Origin: an uncultured Prevotellaceae bacterium
GTDB lineage: Bacteria; Bacteroidota; Bacteroidia; Bacteroidales; Bacteroidaceae
Assembly: GCA_902767775.1 (NCBI GenBank)
Contig: CACXIP010000004.1
Location: 246,933-310,932 of the forward strand
Direction: 5' to 3'
DNA: 64,000 nucleotides
Part shown: piece by piece, positions 17,199 through 25,825 of the stretch
Position numbering within the stretch: position 1 is the first letter of the stretch
Layout: every line of letters begins with the position of its first letter
Notes under the pieces: model-generated
What the model saw: only the letters and a program-made list of their open reading frames with translations
The model's database searches: none
Told to the model about the DNA's origin: nothing
Made by a program: the position numbers and the translations under genes

Positions 17199-18460
17199 AA
17201 TATCACTTTCTTTCCGTTGACAATATAGATGCCGGAGGGGAGGACTTTGGCATCGCCCACCTGCCGTCCGTCAATGGTGTAGATACGGTTGTTGGTGTCT
17301 TTTTGCCATCGTGTCTGATTGATGTCGGCACTCTCACCAAGGAAGTTCTTGAGTACGGAGAGGGCGGGTTCGGCACGGCCGGTTTGGTTGTCGAAAAGAC
17401 CGGCGTTGTACCATCCGTCGGTCACTCGTTTGGTATTCCAGTCCAGTCCATACTCGTTTGCCTCCATAAACCACCAGAACAGTCCGTTGACATTGGCGTG
17501 TTTGTTGACTATTTCTATGAGTGCTTCTGTGAACGCCTTTTGGCCCTCACCGGTGATGGGATAAGTTTTCGAGAGGTCATATTTGGCATCATCAGTCTGC
17601 CAGTCGTGGAAATATCCCACCTCGACCAACATGATTTTCTTGTCTGAAAAGCGCGATTCCAATTGGTTGAGTGCGGTATTGAGTGCATCAAGGGTGCCGT
17701 GATAGTAGGAATAGTAGGAAAGACCGATGATGTCGTATTCCACACCATAAGTCTTCATTTTATCGTAGAATGCCTGCAAGACATTGGGCTGTGCCACACG
17801 TTCGGTGTGGATGATGACCTGAGCATTGGGACATTCTTCCCGGCACGCTTTGATGGCGTTTTTGAGCAACTGACAAAAACGCGGCCAGTTGCTGTCGTTG
17901 TTGGTATAGCATTTTTTCAACTGTGAGGCACTGTCCGATGACCGTCCCCACAGCATGCCGTAGCTGATTTCGTTGCCGGTTTGGATGAAGTCGGGTGTGG
18001 CACCGACTGCCTTCATCTCCTGCAGCACCTCACGGGTATAACTGTAGATTCGCTCATAGAGCTCGTTGTCGCTCAGTTCAGCCCATGCTGCAGGCGTCCA
18101 CTGCTTGGCGGGGTCTGCCCAGGTGTCGGAGTAGTGGAAATCAAGAATCAAGGCCATGCCTGCATCTTTGATCATCTTGCCGAGGCGCTTCACATAGGCA
18201 AGGTCCTGCACCACGCCTTGCCCTTTGTGGTCAGAGGGTGCGTTTTCGGGATTGACGAAGAGCCGCACACGCATGGTGTTGAGTCCCTGTTCTCCGAAAA
18301 AGGCAAGGGGGTCGCTGATGGCGTTGCCGGCGTTGTCGTAGTATTTGGCACCATGGTCGATATAGGAGGGGAGGAGTGAGATGTCGCCGCCAACATACTT
18401 TCCATCGGCTAATATAGGGAGAGTAAGGGTGAGAAGAATAATGGTAATGATTTGTCTCAT
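17195..18460 (-). CDS. Endo-beta-1,4-galactanase, GH53, with short T9SS-type tail
   Basis: Cuts beta-1,4-galactan side chains of pectin (arabinogalactan type I). The 421-residue product has a signal peptide ending near ILADG and then a GH53 barrel: GGDISLLPSY, TMRVRLFVNPEN, LILDFHYSDTWADPAKQ, TGNEISYGMLWG with the acid/base Glu164, and LVEVGYFHDW with the nucleophile Glu280. The last 30 residues (IYTIDGRQVGD ... LPSGIYIVNGKKVIF) resemble the short C-terminal tails found on secreted Prevotella proteins and may be a T9SS signal. It is an isolated gene with no SusC/D pair beside it and overlaps the ABC exporter tail-to-tail. Confidence 0.9.
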   Translation of the reverse strand: MRQIITIILLTLTLPILADGKYVGGDISLLPSYIDHGAKYYDNAGNAISDPLAFFGEQGLNTMRVRLFVNPENAPSDHKGQGVVQDLAYVKRLGKMIKDAGMALILDFHYSDTWADPAKQWTPAAWAELSDNELYERIYSYTREVLQEMKAVGATPDFIQTGNEISYGMLWGRSSDSASQLKKCYTNNDSNWPRFCQLLKNAIKACREECPNAQVIIHTERVAQPNVLQAFYDKMKTYGVEYDIIGLSYYSYYHGTLDALNTALNQLESRFSDKKIMLVEVGYFHDWQTDDAKYDLSKTYPITGEGQKAFTEALIEIVNKHANVNGLFWWFMEANEYGLDWNTKRVTDGWYNAGLFDNQTGRAEPALSVLKNFLGESADINQTRWQKDTNNRIYTIDGRQVGDAKVLPSGIYIVNGKKVIF

Positions 18461-18480
18461 GTAGGTAGTGTTTTTAGGAA

Positions 18481-18509
18481 AAAGCCTGCCAATTTTGGTG
18501 GCAGGCTTT
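18481..18509 (-). terminator. Terminator after the lipoprotein gene
   Basis: Arms AAAGCCTGCCA (18481-18491) and TGGCAGGCTTT (18499-18509) form an 11-bp stem. On the minus strand it runs into TTTTTCC, closing the lipoprotein gene upstream of the GH53 gene. Confidence 0.85.
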
Positions 18510-18530
18510 AAAATGGTAGTTGTGGTGTGA

Positions 18531-19361
18531 TTATTGTGCCTCTTCTTTGGCCTCTTCCACTACGGGATGCAGATATTGGTCAATCTCCTCGGCGGTGAGT
18601 TCCATATAGGTCTCGTTGCCTGCCTTGGTGGAGTAGCGGAACATGGCGCTGTAGTTAAGCTCATTGAGCAAGGGGAGCAACAGGGTGAGGTTGATTTTCG
18701 AATACTTCACCTTCTCAGCGATGTCCTCAGGAGTGGATTTGCCTGCCTTGTCGATTTTGGTGGCGAGAGCGGCAATGGGTGCCCTCACGTCGGCGAATTT
18801 TGCCTTGTCGTCATCCACGGTGATGAAGAAGGTCTCACAGCCGTCCACCACCTTTACTTTGGTCAGGGAGAGTCCCTCGGCGATGTCAATAGGAAGTTTG
18901 GCACTCAACTGCTGGTTGTAGAGCGGGAGCAGGATGGGTGCAATCTGACCACCGGCTGCCTCAAACTCACCATTGAATTTCTTCAGCTCATCAGCTGCCA
19001 CGAGGATAGGCTCCTCGCCCTCTGCACCACTGAGGTTGCATTTCACGCCGAAACCGGCTTCCACCATCTGCTTCACCAGCTCGGGATTCTTGCGTTGGAG
19101 CTCAAGTACGAGATAGCGAGCGATGAGAGAGTGGTCAACTTTGTCATTCTCCATTAGGGCCTGAACAGGAGTGACGTTGAACTCCACTTCGTTCTCACCC
19201 AAGGTGATGGCAGTAGCCTCGCCTAGGTTGTCGAGTGCGATGGGGCATGCCTTGGCGGCCTCGTCGATGGCTGCCTGCAGTGCCCTGGTGTCTTTGCATC
19301 CTGTCAGCATCATCGTTACGACGGCCAGCATGGAGCACACAAAAAGGAATGATTTCTTCAT
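18531..19361 (-). CDS. Lipoprotein of unknown function
   Basis: A 276-residue protein starting at 19361 (MKKSFLFVCSMLAVVTMMLTGC), where the lipobox LTGC gives the lipid-bearing Cys22. I do not recognise a family. The mature part is mostly alpha/beta with repeated acidic and lysine-rich stretches and no obvious catalytic motif; the C terminus is rich in Glu and Ala. A 5' extension of the frame by 27 codons is unlikely because it carries no signal sequence. It has its own TATATTTG -7 box and its own terminator, so it is a single-gene unit. The name can be no more than 'putative lipoprotein'. Confidence 0.8.
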   Translation of the reverse strand: MKKSFLFVCSMLAVVTMMLTGCKDTRALQAAIDEAAKACPIALDNLGEATAITLGENEVEFNVTPVQALMENDKVDHSLIARYLVLELQRKNPELVKQMVEAGFGVKCNLSGAEGEEPILVAADELKKFNGEFEAAGGQIAPILLPLYNQQLSAKLPIDIAEGLSLTKVKVVDGCETFFITVDDDKAKFADVRAPIAALATKIDKAGKSTPEDIAEKVKYSKINLTLLLPLLNELNYSAMFRYSTKAGNETYMELTAEEIDQYLHPVVEEAKEEAQ

Positions 19362-19413
19362 TTTTAAATTATTAAGTAGGTTAAACATATCTGTCCTTAC
19401 GTCAATTTGATGG

Positions 19414-19421
19414 CAAATATA
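19414..19421 (-). promoter_or_regulatory. -7 box for the lipoprotein gene
   Basis: TATATTTG on the minus strand, about 53 bases before the start; CTTG lies 18 bp upstream as a possible weak -33 box. Confidence 0.55.
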
Positions 19422-19472
19422 GGAAAAATTCTGCAAAACCAAGCATGATGTTGTAAAATTTGGATTTTTTCA

Positions 19473-21518
19473 CTATCTCACCACCACTTTCCTGTACCCC
19501 ATGATATAGAGGCCGGCGGGGAGTCCTGCTGTGCCCTCATGATGGGTGTTGCGGCGCACCAAGCGACCGTCGAGGGTATAGATGGCATCGTCAATGGGCA
19601 GGTTGGGAGTGATGCTCTCTTTGATTCCCGTCTCAATGGTGTTGACGAGGTTTTTGCCGCCTTCTGTCTTGGAGGAAATCTCAAAGAAGGTGGTGGCATT
19701 GATGTCGTTGATGTCGACGGTCTGTGGAGAGCCGCTGCCAGTGCTGAAGACGAAGTTGATGCAGTCGGCGGCATTGTTGATGGAATAGGTCTTCTTGTAC
19801 CAGTTCTTGCCGTTGACACTCACAGTAGTACTTACCTTGTCGCCCGGCCATGAACTGTTGGCAGGAGCATGGCTGCCGTCGCCGCCCCAAGTCCAGAAGT
19901 TCACGTTGTTCCATCCCACGGCATCGGTGTTCACATAGATGTCGATGTTGTAGGGCTCAAAAGTGCTGATATCGTATTGGCGTGTGATGATGCTGCTCAC
20001 ACTGCCATTTTTCAACAGTCCCACCTTCAAGATAGTGGAACCGGCAGGGATGGTGACGGTGGTGCCGCTTGCCACAGATGTGCTTGAAGCCGTTGGCTCG
20101 CTGCCGTCGGTGGTGTATACAAGTCGTGCCCCATCGTCCTCACTGACAGCAGTGAGCGTGGCGGTCTGCTGTCCGTCGTACTCGCCTGAGGGGAGGTCCA
20201 CCCATGCCTGTTCTGCACTCTTGGCGAGATAGTAGGCGTAGTGGTAGCCCGAGAGAACGGACTGCCAGCGTGTGCCGGGATTGTAGGTGGCGGCATTAGT
20301 GCCCACCACTGCCAGCAGTTCACATTTGGTGCCGGTAGTGCGCACGGCGTAGTAGTTGGTGTTGTTGGCTTGGTTGGCGTAGGTGCTCATGCTGTGGATG
20401 CCAGCTGCCTTGCGGGCATTGATCATCATCTTGATGTCTTTCTTGCATGCCATCCAGTGGGTCATGAACACACAGGGTGTACCGGGCATGGCGAGCAGGA
20501 AGGCATTGGCAGCCAGCGTGTCGCGCACAATGGGGTCCTGAGCAGCATTGGCACGCCGCTCCGTGTCGTGGTTCTCAACGAAGGTAACGGCATAGCGGCG
20601 GTAATTGCCGTTCTCATAACTGTTGCTCATCAACGGCCAGTTGCCGTCGTTCTGCTTGCCAAGGTAGGTCCAGTCCTTGCGGTTGATGGCGTTGCGCACG
20701 GTGTAACGGAACTGGAAGTCGAAGGCGGCACTCTGTATTTGGTCGTTGACCTTCGTGGCATCTATCCAACGGCGGATAGTGTTGGTTCCGTCCCAGCACT
20801 CGCCCACAGAGTATTGCACACCACTGTTGCTGTTGTACTGGCCAGTGTATGAACCGCTGTATCCTTTCACCATGTCGTAGCGGAATCCGGTGTAGCCGAG
20901 GTAGTTGATGAGGTATTTCAGATAGGCATTGACGTTGTCCTGCACGTTCTGGCTTTTATGGTCGAGGTCGCGCATGCCGCCCCATCCCTCACCGGTGTCG
21001 TTGTTGGCACTTAGCGAGAAACCGTTGTTCTTAGCCCAGTTGAGGGTGGCGCCACCATCGTCGTCACGGCAGATGTCGGTCGACGACATGCTGTAGGTCT
21101 TGCCGTCATAAGGGTTGGTTTCTGTGGGGAAATCCACCCAATTGGACAGGTTGCCTCGGTGGTTGACAACCACGTCGGCAATCACGCCGGTGCCTTTTGC
21201 CTTGAATGCCTGTATCATTGACTTCAATTGCTGTTCGGTGCCGAAACTGCTGTTCTGGTCATACCAATAGAGGGGGTCGTATCCCATGGAGGGGTTGTTG
21301 GCGGCACGTCCGCTCTGCGGAACCCATACGAGGGAGAAGTAGTTGGCAATGTCGCTTGATTGCGCTTCCAGCGTACGCCACTGAGTGGGGGTGAATGAGT
21401 CCCAGTAGAAGGCTTGCAGCATCACACCGTCGTAGTTGGATGGCCACCCTTGTGCCGAAGCAGTCAAGGAGGATGCCAACATCAAAAGAGTAATGGTTAA
21501 GGTATTGATAGTCTTCAT
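19473..21518 (-). CDS. Secreted alpha-amylase, GH13, with starch-binding modules
   Basis: Endo-acting amylase of the sus locus, filling the role SusG has in Bacteroides. The 681 residues have a signal peptide ending near ASAQ with no lipobox, so it is not a lipoprotein like SusG. The GH13 barrel shows VIADVVVNH, GFRYDMVKGY (nucleophile Asp215), YSVGECWDG (acid/base Glu240) and FVENHDTE (Asp318). Residues about 455-510 look like an Ig-like chitobiase/FN3-type domain (DGSEPTASS), and 523-615 like a CBM26-type starch-binding module (VGWNNVNFWTWGGDG). The last 35 residues (IYTLDGRLV ... LPAGLYIMGYRKVVV) resemble a T9SS tail. It follows the OmpA gene after a terminator, with no clear promoter of its own. 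Confidence 0.93.
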   Translation of the reverse strand: MKTINTLTITLLMLASSLTASAQGWPSNYDGVMLQAFYWDSFTPTQWRTLEAQSSDIANYFSLVWVPQSGRAANNPSMGYDPLYWYDQNSSFGTEQQLKSMIQAFKAKGTGVIADVVVNHRGNLSNWVDFPTETNPYDGKTYSMSSTDICRDDDGGATLNWAKNNGFSLSANNDTGEGWGGMRDLDHKSQNVQDNVNAYLKYLINYLGYTGFRYDMVKGYSGSYTGQYNSNSGVQYSVGECWDGTNTIRRWIDATKVNDQIQSAAFDFQFRYTVRNAINRKDWTYLGKQNDGNWPLMSNSYENGNYRRYAVTFVENHDTERRANAAQDPIVRDTLAANAFLLAMPGTPCVFMTHWMACKKDIKMMINARKAAGIHSMSTYANQANNTNYYAVRTTGTKCELLAVVGTNAATYNPGTRWQSVLSGYHYAYYLAKSAEQAWVDLPSGEYDGQQTATLTAVSEDDGARLVYTTDGSEPTASSTSVASGTTVTIPAGSTILKVGLLKNGSVSSIITRQYDISTFEPYNIDIYVNTDAVGWNNVNFWTWGGDGSHAPANSSWPGDKVSTTVSVNGKNWYKKTYSINNAADCINFVFSTGSGSPQTVDINDINATTFFEISSKTEGGKNLVNTIETGIKESITPNLPIDDAIYTLDGRLVRRNTHHEGTAGLPAGLYIMGYRKVVVR

Positions 21519-21537
21519 ATTAGATGTTTTTTGAATA

Positions 21538-21569
21538 AAAAGCAGGGAGCGATGTCGCCCCCTGCTTTT
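21538..21569 (-). terminator. Terminator between the OmpA gene and the amylase gene
   Basis: Arms AAAAGCAGGG (21538-21547) and CCCTGCTTTT (21560-21569) enclose an inner GCGA/TCGC pairing. The minus strand reads into TTTTTATTC. It separates the SusC-to-OmpA unit from the amylase and could allow partial read-through. Confidence 0.75.
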
Positions 21570-21582
21570 ATTGGATTGTTAA

Positions 21583-22704
21583 TTACTCGCCGACGACGAT
21601 AACACAACGGTTGCGGTCGTTCTCGGGGAAGGGCTGCACGGTGTCGCCAAATGACTCCACGTCCATGCGGCTCTTGGAGATGCCTTTTTCCTCGAGGGCT
21701 TTCGCCACCTTCTCAGCACGGGCCTTGGCATAGCCGACGTTGATCTTCGGATTGCCGGTGCCCTTGTCTGCGTAACCCTTGATGGAGATGCGCTTCGAAG
21801 GATACTTGTTGCACCAGTTCACAATCTTGTTGAGAGTCACTTCGGGTGCGGGGTCAGACTCGCGGATGATGTAGAAGAAGGTCTCTCTGAGCGGCTCTTC
21901 CTTCACCACAGGTTTGGGCTCGGGCTTGGGCTCTGGTTTCGGCTCAACCACGGGTTTGGGTTCTGGCTCTACTACTGGTTCGGGAGGCAGCACCACTGGC
22001 TCGGGTGCTTTCTTCTTCATGCCAAACTTGAAGGTGAGTCCCACGAGGCCTACAATCTGCCAATCGGGGTTGAAATTGGACTTCAGGTTGAAGCAGTCGT
22101 TCTTGAAGTTGGCATCGAGTTCGAGGCTGAGGCCCACGTTGCGTGAGAAGTTGTACTCAAACTGTGTGCCGAAGCGTCCGTTGTAGCTGCTGTGCTTTGT
22201 GCTGCACAGGTCGGGACCAACATAGAAGTTGTTGCCCTTGGTCATGCTGCTGACAATGCCTTTGTACTCGTCAAAGTCCCATCCGTAGTTGACTCCGAAA
22301 CCCGTAAGAAGAATCCAGTTGAAGCGCTGTGACGTACGGTTGGGTGACAGGATGTTGGACATGTTCATGAGCAGGTCGAGGTCGCCGGTGAGGGCTTTGA
22401 ACTTATAAGCTGCATCGCCGTTGGGGAGTCCGGGGAAGCGCTCCTCCAGGAAGCCGCCCTTTGCCTCGTAGCCTTGCACATGCAGGCGAACGCCCACCTT
22501 CGGGTTGAAATAGCGGCCGAAAGAGAGGCCAAACTGCGGTGTGACGAGGTCCATGAGCTTATAGTGCGTGAGTGTCACTTGGGCACCACCTTGCACAGAG
22601 ATAAAGTTGTGGGGATAGTATTCCTCACTGTCTTGTGCTTGTGCAGCGGTGGACACTCCGAAAAGGAGTGCCACGGCTGCTGCTATGTTCAAAAACTTTT
22701 TCAT
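21583..22704 (-). CDS. OmpA-family outer-membrane protein
   Basis: A 373-residue protein with a signal peptide ending near AQAQ, an N-terminal beta-barrel-like region (about 25-225), a proline-rich linker made of repeated EP and KP units, and a C-terminal OmpA-like peptidoglycan-binding domain (ISIKGYADKGTGNPKINVGY, AKARAEKVAKALEEKGI). An alternative ATG three codons earlier is possible. It lies 21 bp after the SusF-like gene and before a terminator, so it is very likely transcribed with the sus operon. A general envelope-anchoring protein in that position is unusual; it may help hold or place the surface complex, which is inference. Confidence 0.88.
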   Translation of the reverse strand: MKKFLNIAAAVALLFGVSTAAQAQDSEEYYPHNFISVQGGAQVTLTHYKLMDLVTPQFGLSFGRYFNPKVGVRLHVQGYEAKGGFLEERFPGLPNGDAAYKFKALTGDLDLLMNMSNILSPNRTSQRFNWILLTGFGVNYGWDFDEYKGIVSSMTKGNNFYVGPDLCSTKHSSYNGRFGTQFEYNFSRNVGLSLELDANFKNDCFNLKSNFNPDWQIVGLVGLTFKFGMKKKAPEPVVLPPEPVVEPEPKPVVEPKPEPKPEPKPVVKEEPLRETFFYIIRESDPAPEVTLNKIVNWCNKYPSKRISIKGYADKGTGNPKINVGYAKARAEKVAKALEEKGISKSRMDVESFGDTVQPFPENDRNRCVIVVGE

Positions 22705-22725
22705 AATTGTCAAAAGTTGTTGTTA

Positions 22726-24549
22726 TTACTGTTTCACAATGGTAGCATACATCTTCTCGCTTTGGGCACGGCTGGGATACAGCTTGATGGTGTATGTGCC
22801 GGCCTCGCTGATGCTCAGGTCGGGACCGCCTTCCCAAAGGTCATCCACGGAGTTGCCGCCAAGGTTGATGTCCCAAGAGCCATTGGTGGTGAACTTGAAC
22901 TTGTCGGCATTGAGCTGTGTGGTAATCTCCCAGCAGTCCTCTGCCATGTTGTACCTCATCACGGTATATGACGGGGCATCCCATCCGCCTGCAGTTGCAG
23001 GTCCTACCAGACCCCAAGTGAGTTTGGTGGCGGTCAGTGAACCATTGGCCACGTCGGCCACGAGCTTGTAGTAACCGGGCTCGGTGCAGTTGATGTTGCT
23101 GCCATCACCAAGCTTGAATATTGGACTGAAGGAACTGAAGCTGTCGTAGTTGTACTCAGCATTCCAGTTGCGCTCTTTGGTGAACTTAAAGTCGCCGTCC
23201 ATGTAGGCAAAGCCTTCATAAATGCCGTCGAAGTTGGCGGAGCGCAGGGCCGGAGCCAGTTCGGGTGTCCATCCCCATTCTGGCATGCCGGGTGCGGCGG
23301 TGTTGTACTTCTGTGCATTGCCTGGCACATAGATAAACTCGGCGAAGTTGAGCGGTGTGATGGTATAGGTGAATTCCATCATGTTCACTTCGAAGCGGAT
23401 GAATTTGCAGGTGCCGGCGGGCACACAGAACGAGTGGTCGCCATCGAGGTTGTAGCGGAAGTCGAAAGAGCCACTCTGGTCCTTGCTGTCGCCCTTTGTA
23501 CCGAAGAGTTTGTTCCAGGTGTCGTTGCCGACGGCCTCGCAAGCTTCGTCGTCACCGAATGCGAACCAGGTGTCGCCATCGGCGGCTGCCGGGAAGGTGA
23601 CGGTGAAGACGGGATCGTCGAACACACTCTTGTCGCTGTGGTTGAACTTCACCATCTTGTTCACTGCCGACTCTTTCCAGTCGTTGGTACCGCCTACAAG
23701 ATAGTAGTTGTCGGAGATGCTGAGCGCCTCAATCTGGTAGCTGTAGTCCATCATGTTGATGGTCACCTTGATGAGTTTAGGACCGGCTGGCACGCAGAAC
23801 GAACCATCGTCGCTCAGGTTGTAGCGGCGGTCGAGGTTGCCGGTGCGGTCGGTGTTGCCGTTGCCCTTTGTGGTACCGAGGAGTTTCGACCAGTCGTTGT
23901 CGTTGGCGATGGCCTCGCATGCCTCATCGTCGCCGATGGCAAACCATGTGTCGCCCTCTGATGCGTTGAATATCACAGTGAAGACAGGATCCTCATAGAC
24001 ATCCTTTCCGCTGTGGTTGAACTTCAGCATCTTGTTCTTGGCGGACTCACCCCAGTCGTTGGGACCGCCCACGATGTAGTAGTTCTCTGAAATCTGCGGA
24101 GCCTTCGGGATAACATTGATGTGGAAGACATCGGAAGTAGCAGTCTTCACGGATGTGATGCCGTTGCTGAGCCACATGCTCACGGTGGCATCGATGGAGC
24201 GCTCCACGGGGCGGCGTCCGAATTTGGCAATCACGAAATTAGCAAGGTCGGCTGCATTCATGACACCATCAGCACTGATGTCATAGGTTTCTTCACCGCC
24301 CAGGGTGATGGTGTATGAGGGCTTGAAGGAAGCGTCGGATGCAGTTGGCGGTGTGATGCTGCACACTTTCACCGTCTCCTCGGCATAGCTGTTGAAGTCA
24401 ATCGTGCCAACTGAGGTGACACTGCCGTCGCCGAAGGAAACCTTCTCAGGCTGGTCGACCACCTGAGGGGTGAGCCAGTCTTTGTAGTCGTCGGTACAGG
24501 CAGCCAACGAGGCTACAAGAGCCATTCCTAATAATATTTTCTTAGTCAT
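22726..24549 (-). CDS. SusF-like starch-binding outer-membrane lipoprotein with tandem duplicated module
   Basis: Non-catalytic surface protein of the starch locus. The signal peptide ends in a lipobox (LAAC, Cys18). An N-terminal Ig-like domain (about 30-150) is followed by two nearly repeated modules of about 122 residues (about 155-276 and 279-400). These share YYIVGGPNDW / YYLVGGTNDW, GDDEACEA, RYNL and CVPAG. Two further SusE/F-type binding modules follow (about 404-505 and 506-607), the last ending GTYTIKLYPSR. Tryptophans in each module fit starch-binding platforms. The 607-residue length is longer than SusF of Bacteroides thetaiotaomicron (about 485). It comes 27 bp after the SusE-like gene. 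Confidence 0.88.
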   Translation of the reverse strand: MTKKILLGMALVASLAACTDDYKDWLTPQVVDQPEKVSFGDGSVTSVGTIDFNSYAEETVKVCSITPPTASDASFKPSYTITLGGEETYDISADGVMNAADLANFVIAKFGRRPVERSIDATVSMWLSNGITSVKTATSDVFHINVIPKAPQISENYYIVGGPNDWGESAKNKMLKFNHSGKDVYEDPVFTVIFNASEGDTWFAIGDDEACEAIANDNDWSKLLGTTKGNGNTDRTGNLDRRYNLSDDGSFCVPAGPKLIKVTINMMDYSYQIEALSISDNYYLVGGTNDWKESAVNKMVKFNHSDKSVFDDPVFTVTFPAAADGDTWFAFGDDEACEAVGNDTWNKLFGTKGDSKDQSGSFDFRYNLDGDHSFCVPAGTCKFIRFEVNMMEFTYTITPLNFAEFIYVPGNAQKYNTAAPGMPEWGWTPELAPALRSANFDGIYEGFAYMDGDFKFTKERNWNAEYNYDSFSSFSPIFKLGDGSNINCTEPGYYKLVADVANGSLTATKLTWGLVGPATAGGWDAPSYTVMRYNMAEDCWEITTQLNADKFKFTTNGSWDINLGGNSVDDLWEGGPDLSISEAGTYTIKLYPSRAQSEKMYATIVKQ

Positions 24550-24576
24550 AGTCGTATTTCTTTTTTATTCGGTTTC

Positions 24577-25782
24577 TTATTGTTCCATCAGCATATAGTC
24601 GCCGGTGATGTCATTGAACAGGAACAGGTAGTGGCCATCAGGTATCACAAGGTTGCCGTCGCCATCGGCCTCGCCGGCCAGACCGCTCTTGTAGCCCCAG
24701 TTGGTATCCCAACTGCCAGGAACCTTCACCTTCAGTTTGTCACCTCCATTCACCTCAAACTTCCAGATATGGTTCTCACATCCGTCGAGGGTGAAGACTG
24801 GCGACATGTCGCTGTCGCCCCATTCGTTGAAGGTGCCGGCCACGCAGAGTTGCGGATAGACCTTCACGGGATCCTCATACTTGTTGATGGTCATCACGTT
24901 GCTCTTGGTGTCGAGGTTGATGGTGTAGTAGCCTTTCTCGAGGATGGCAATGTTGTGGTTGTCGCCGTCGTAGTCACCGAGGAAAGTGCCTGGATTCTTC
25001 ACATTAGTGTAGTTGAGTTGGGTTTTCCAGTCTCCAGGAGTGAGCACGAACTTGAACTGTCCTTCCTCGGGGAAGTAACCGGTGAATGTGGTCATGCCTC
25101 CGCCTGTAGCGGCATCATACTGCTCGTTGGGCACGAGGAACATCGGTACGAGGCCGTTGCCCACGCCGTTGGCATCATTGCTCCATGAGGCATTGCCGAT
25201 GCAGCTGCCCACCATGTACCAAATAATCGGAGCGGCGGGTTTCAGCTCGATGTAATAGGGAACAGCCTTGAGGCTCACCACATTGGAGTAAATAGGATTG
25301 TATTCTTTGAATCCTGCGTCGACGATGGCTGCTTTCACTCGGATGGCGAGGTCGAGCACAGAAGGCACTGCGCTGGCATCAGCCCATCCGTTGAGCATCA
25401 CGAGCCAGCGGTCGATGGTCTCGGTGTTGAGTTCCACGTTCATACCGCTGTTGTAGGACTCATCCATGATGAAGAAGTCAGCACCGGAGTTGTCCTCTGC
25501 ATTGGGATCGTATGCTTTGTTGAAAGAGTTGGTCGGCGAGATTTCCACCTTGTAGGTGGGGACGACAGGTGTATCAAAATTATTGTAAGGTCTGGGCTGC
25601 GACCATGTGAGGGCCACAGACTGCGATTTCTGCAGGTCAACAGCACCTGTGATGGCAGGGTCGTTGAGGACGAACTGAGTCGGTTGTGTCAGTACGGGGT
25701 TTGACTCCCTATCCTCCTCGCAGGCTGTCAGAGCAAAGGCACCGAACAGCAGCAACACGGAAAATTGATATATCTTTTTCAT
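24577..25782 (-). CDS. SusE-like starch-binding outer-membrane lipoprotein
   Basis: Surface lipoprotein of 401 residues (lipobox LTAC, Cys21). The N-terminal domain (about 35-170) has the SusE pattern: FVLNDPAITGAVDLQKSQSVALTWSQP is typical of the SusE/F Ig-like first domain, whose job is to hold the binding modules away from the membrane. Two binding modules follow (about 180-290 and 295-401), each with the WYMVG / LCVAGTFNEWGD type of opening. It lies between the SusD-like and SusF-like genes, the canonical order. Confidence 0.9.
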   Translation of the reverse strand: MKKIYQFSVLLLFGAFALTACEEDRESNPVLTQPTQFVLNDPAITGAVDLQKSQSVALTWSQPRPYNNFDTPVVPTYKVEISPTNSFNKAYDPNAEDNSGADFFIMDESYNSGMNVELNTETIDRWLVMLNGWADASAVPSVLDLAIRVKAAIVDAGFKEYNPIYSNVVSLKAVPYYIELKPAAPIIWYMVGSCIGNASWSNDANGVGNGLVPMFLVPNEQYDAATGGGMTTFTGYFPEEGQFKFVLTPGDWKTQLNYTNVKNPGTFLGDYDGDNHNIAILEKGYYTINLDTKSNVMTINKYEDPVKVYPQLCVAGTFNEWGDSDMSPVFTLDGCENHIWKFEVNGGDKLKVKVPGSWDTNWGYKSGLAGEADGDGNLVIPDGHYLFLFNDITGDYMLMEQ

Positions 25783-25825
25783 ATGTGTATTGTCTTTATG
25801 CTTGATTTTTTACTTGCAAAGCACA

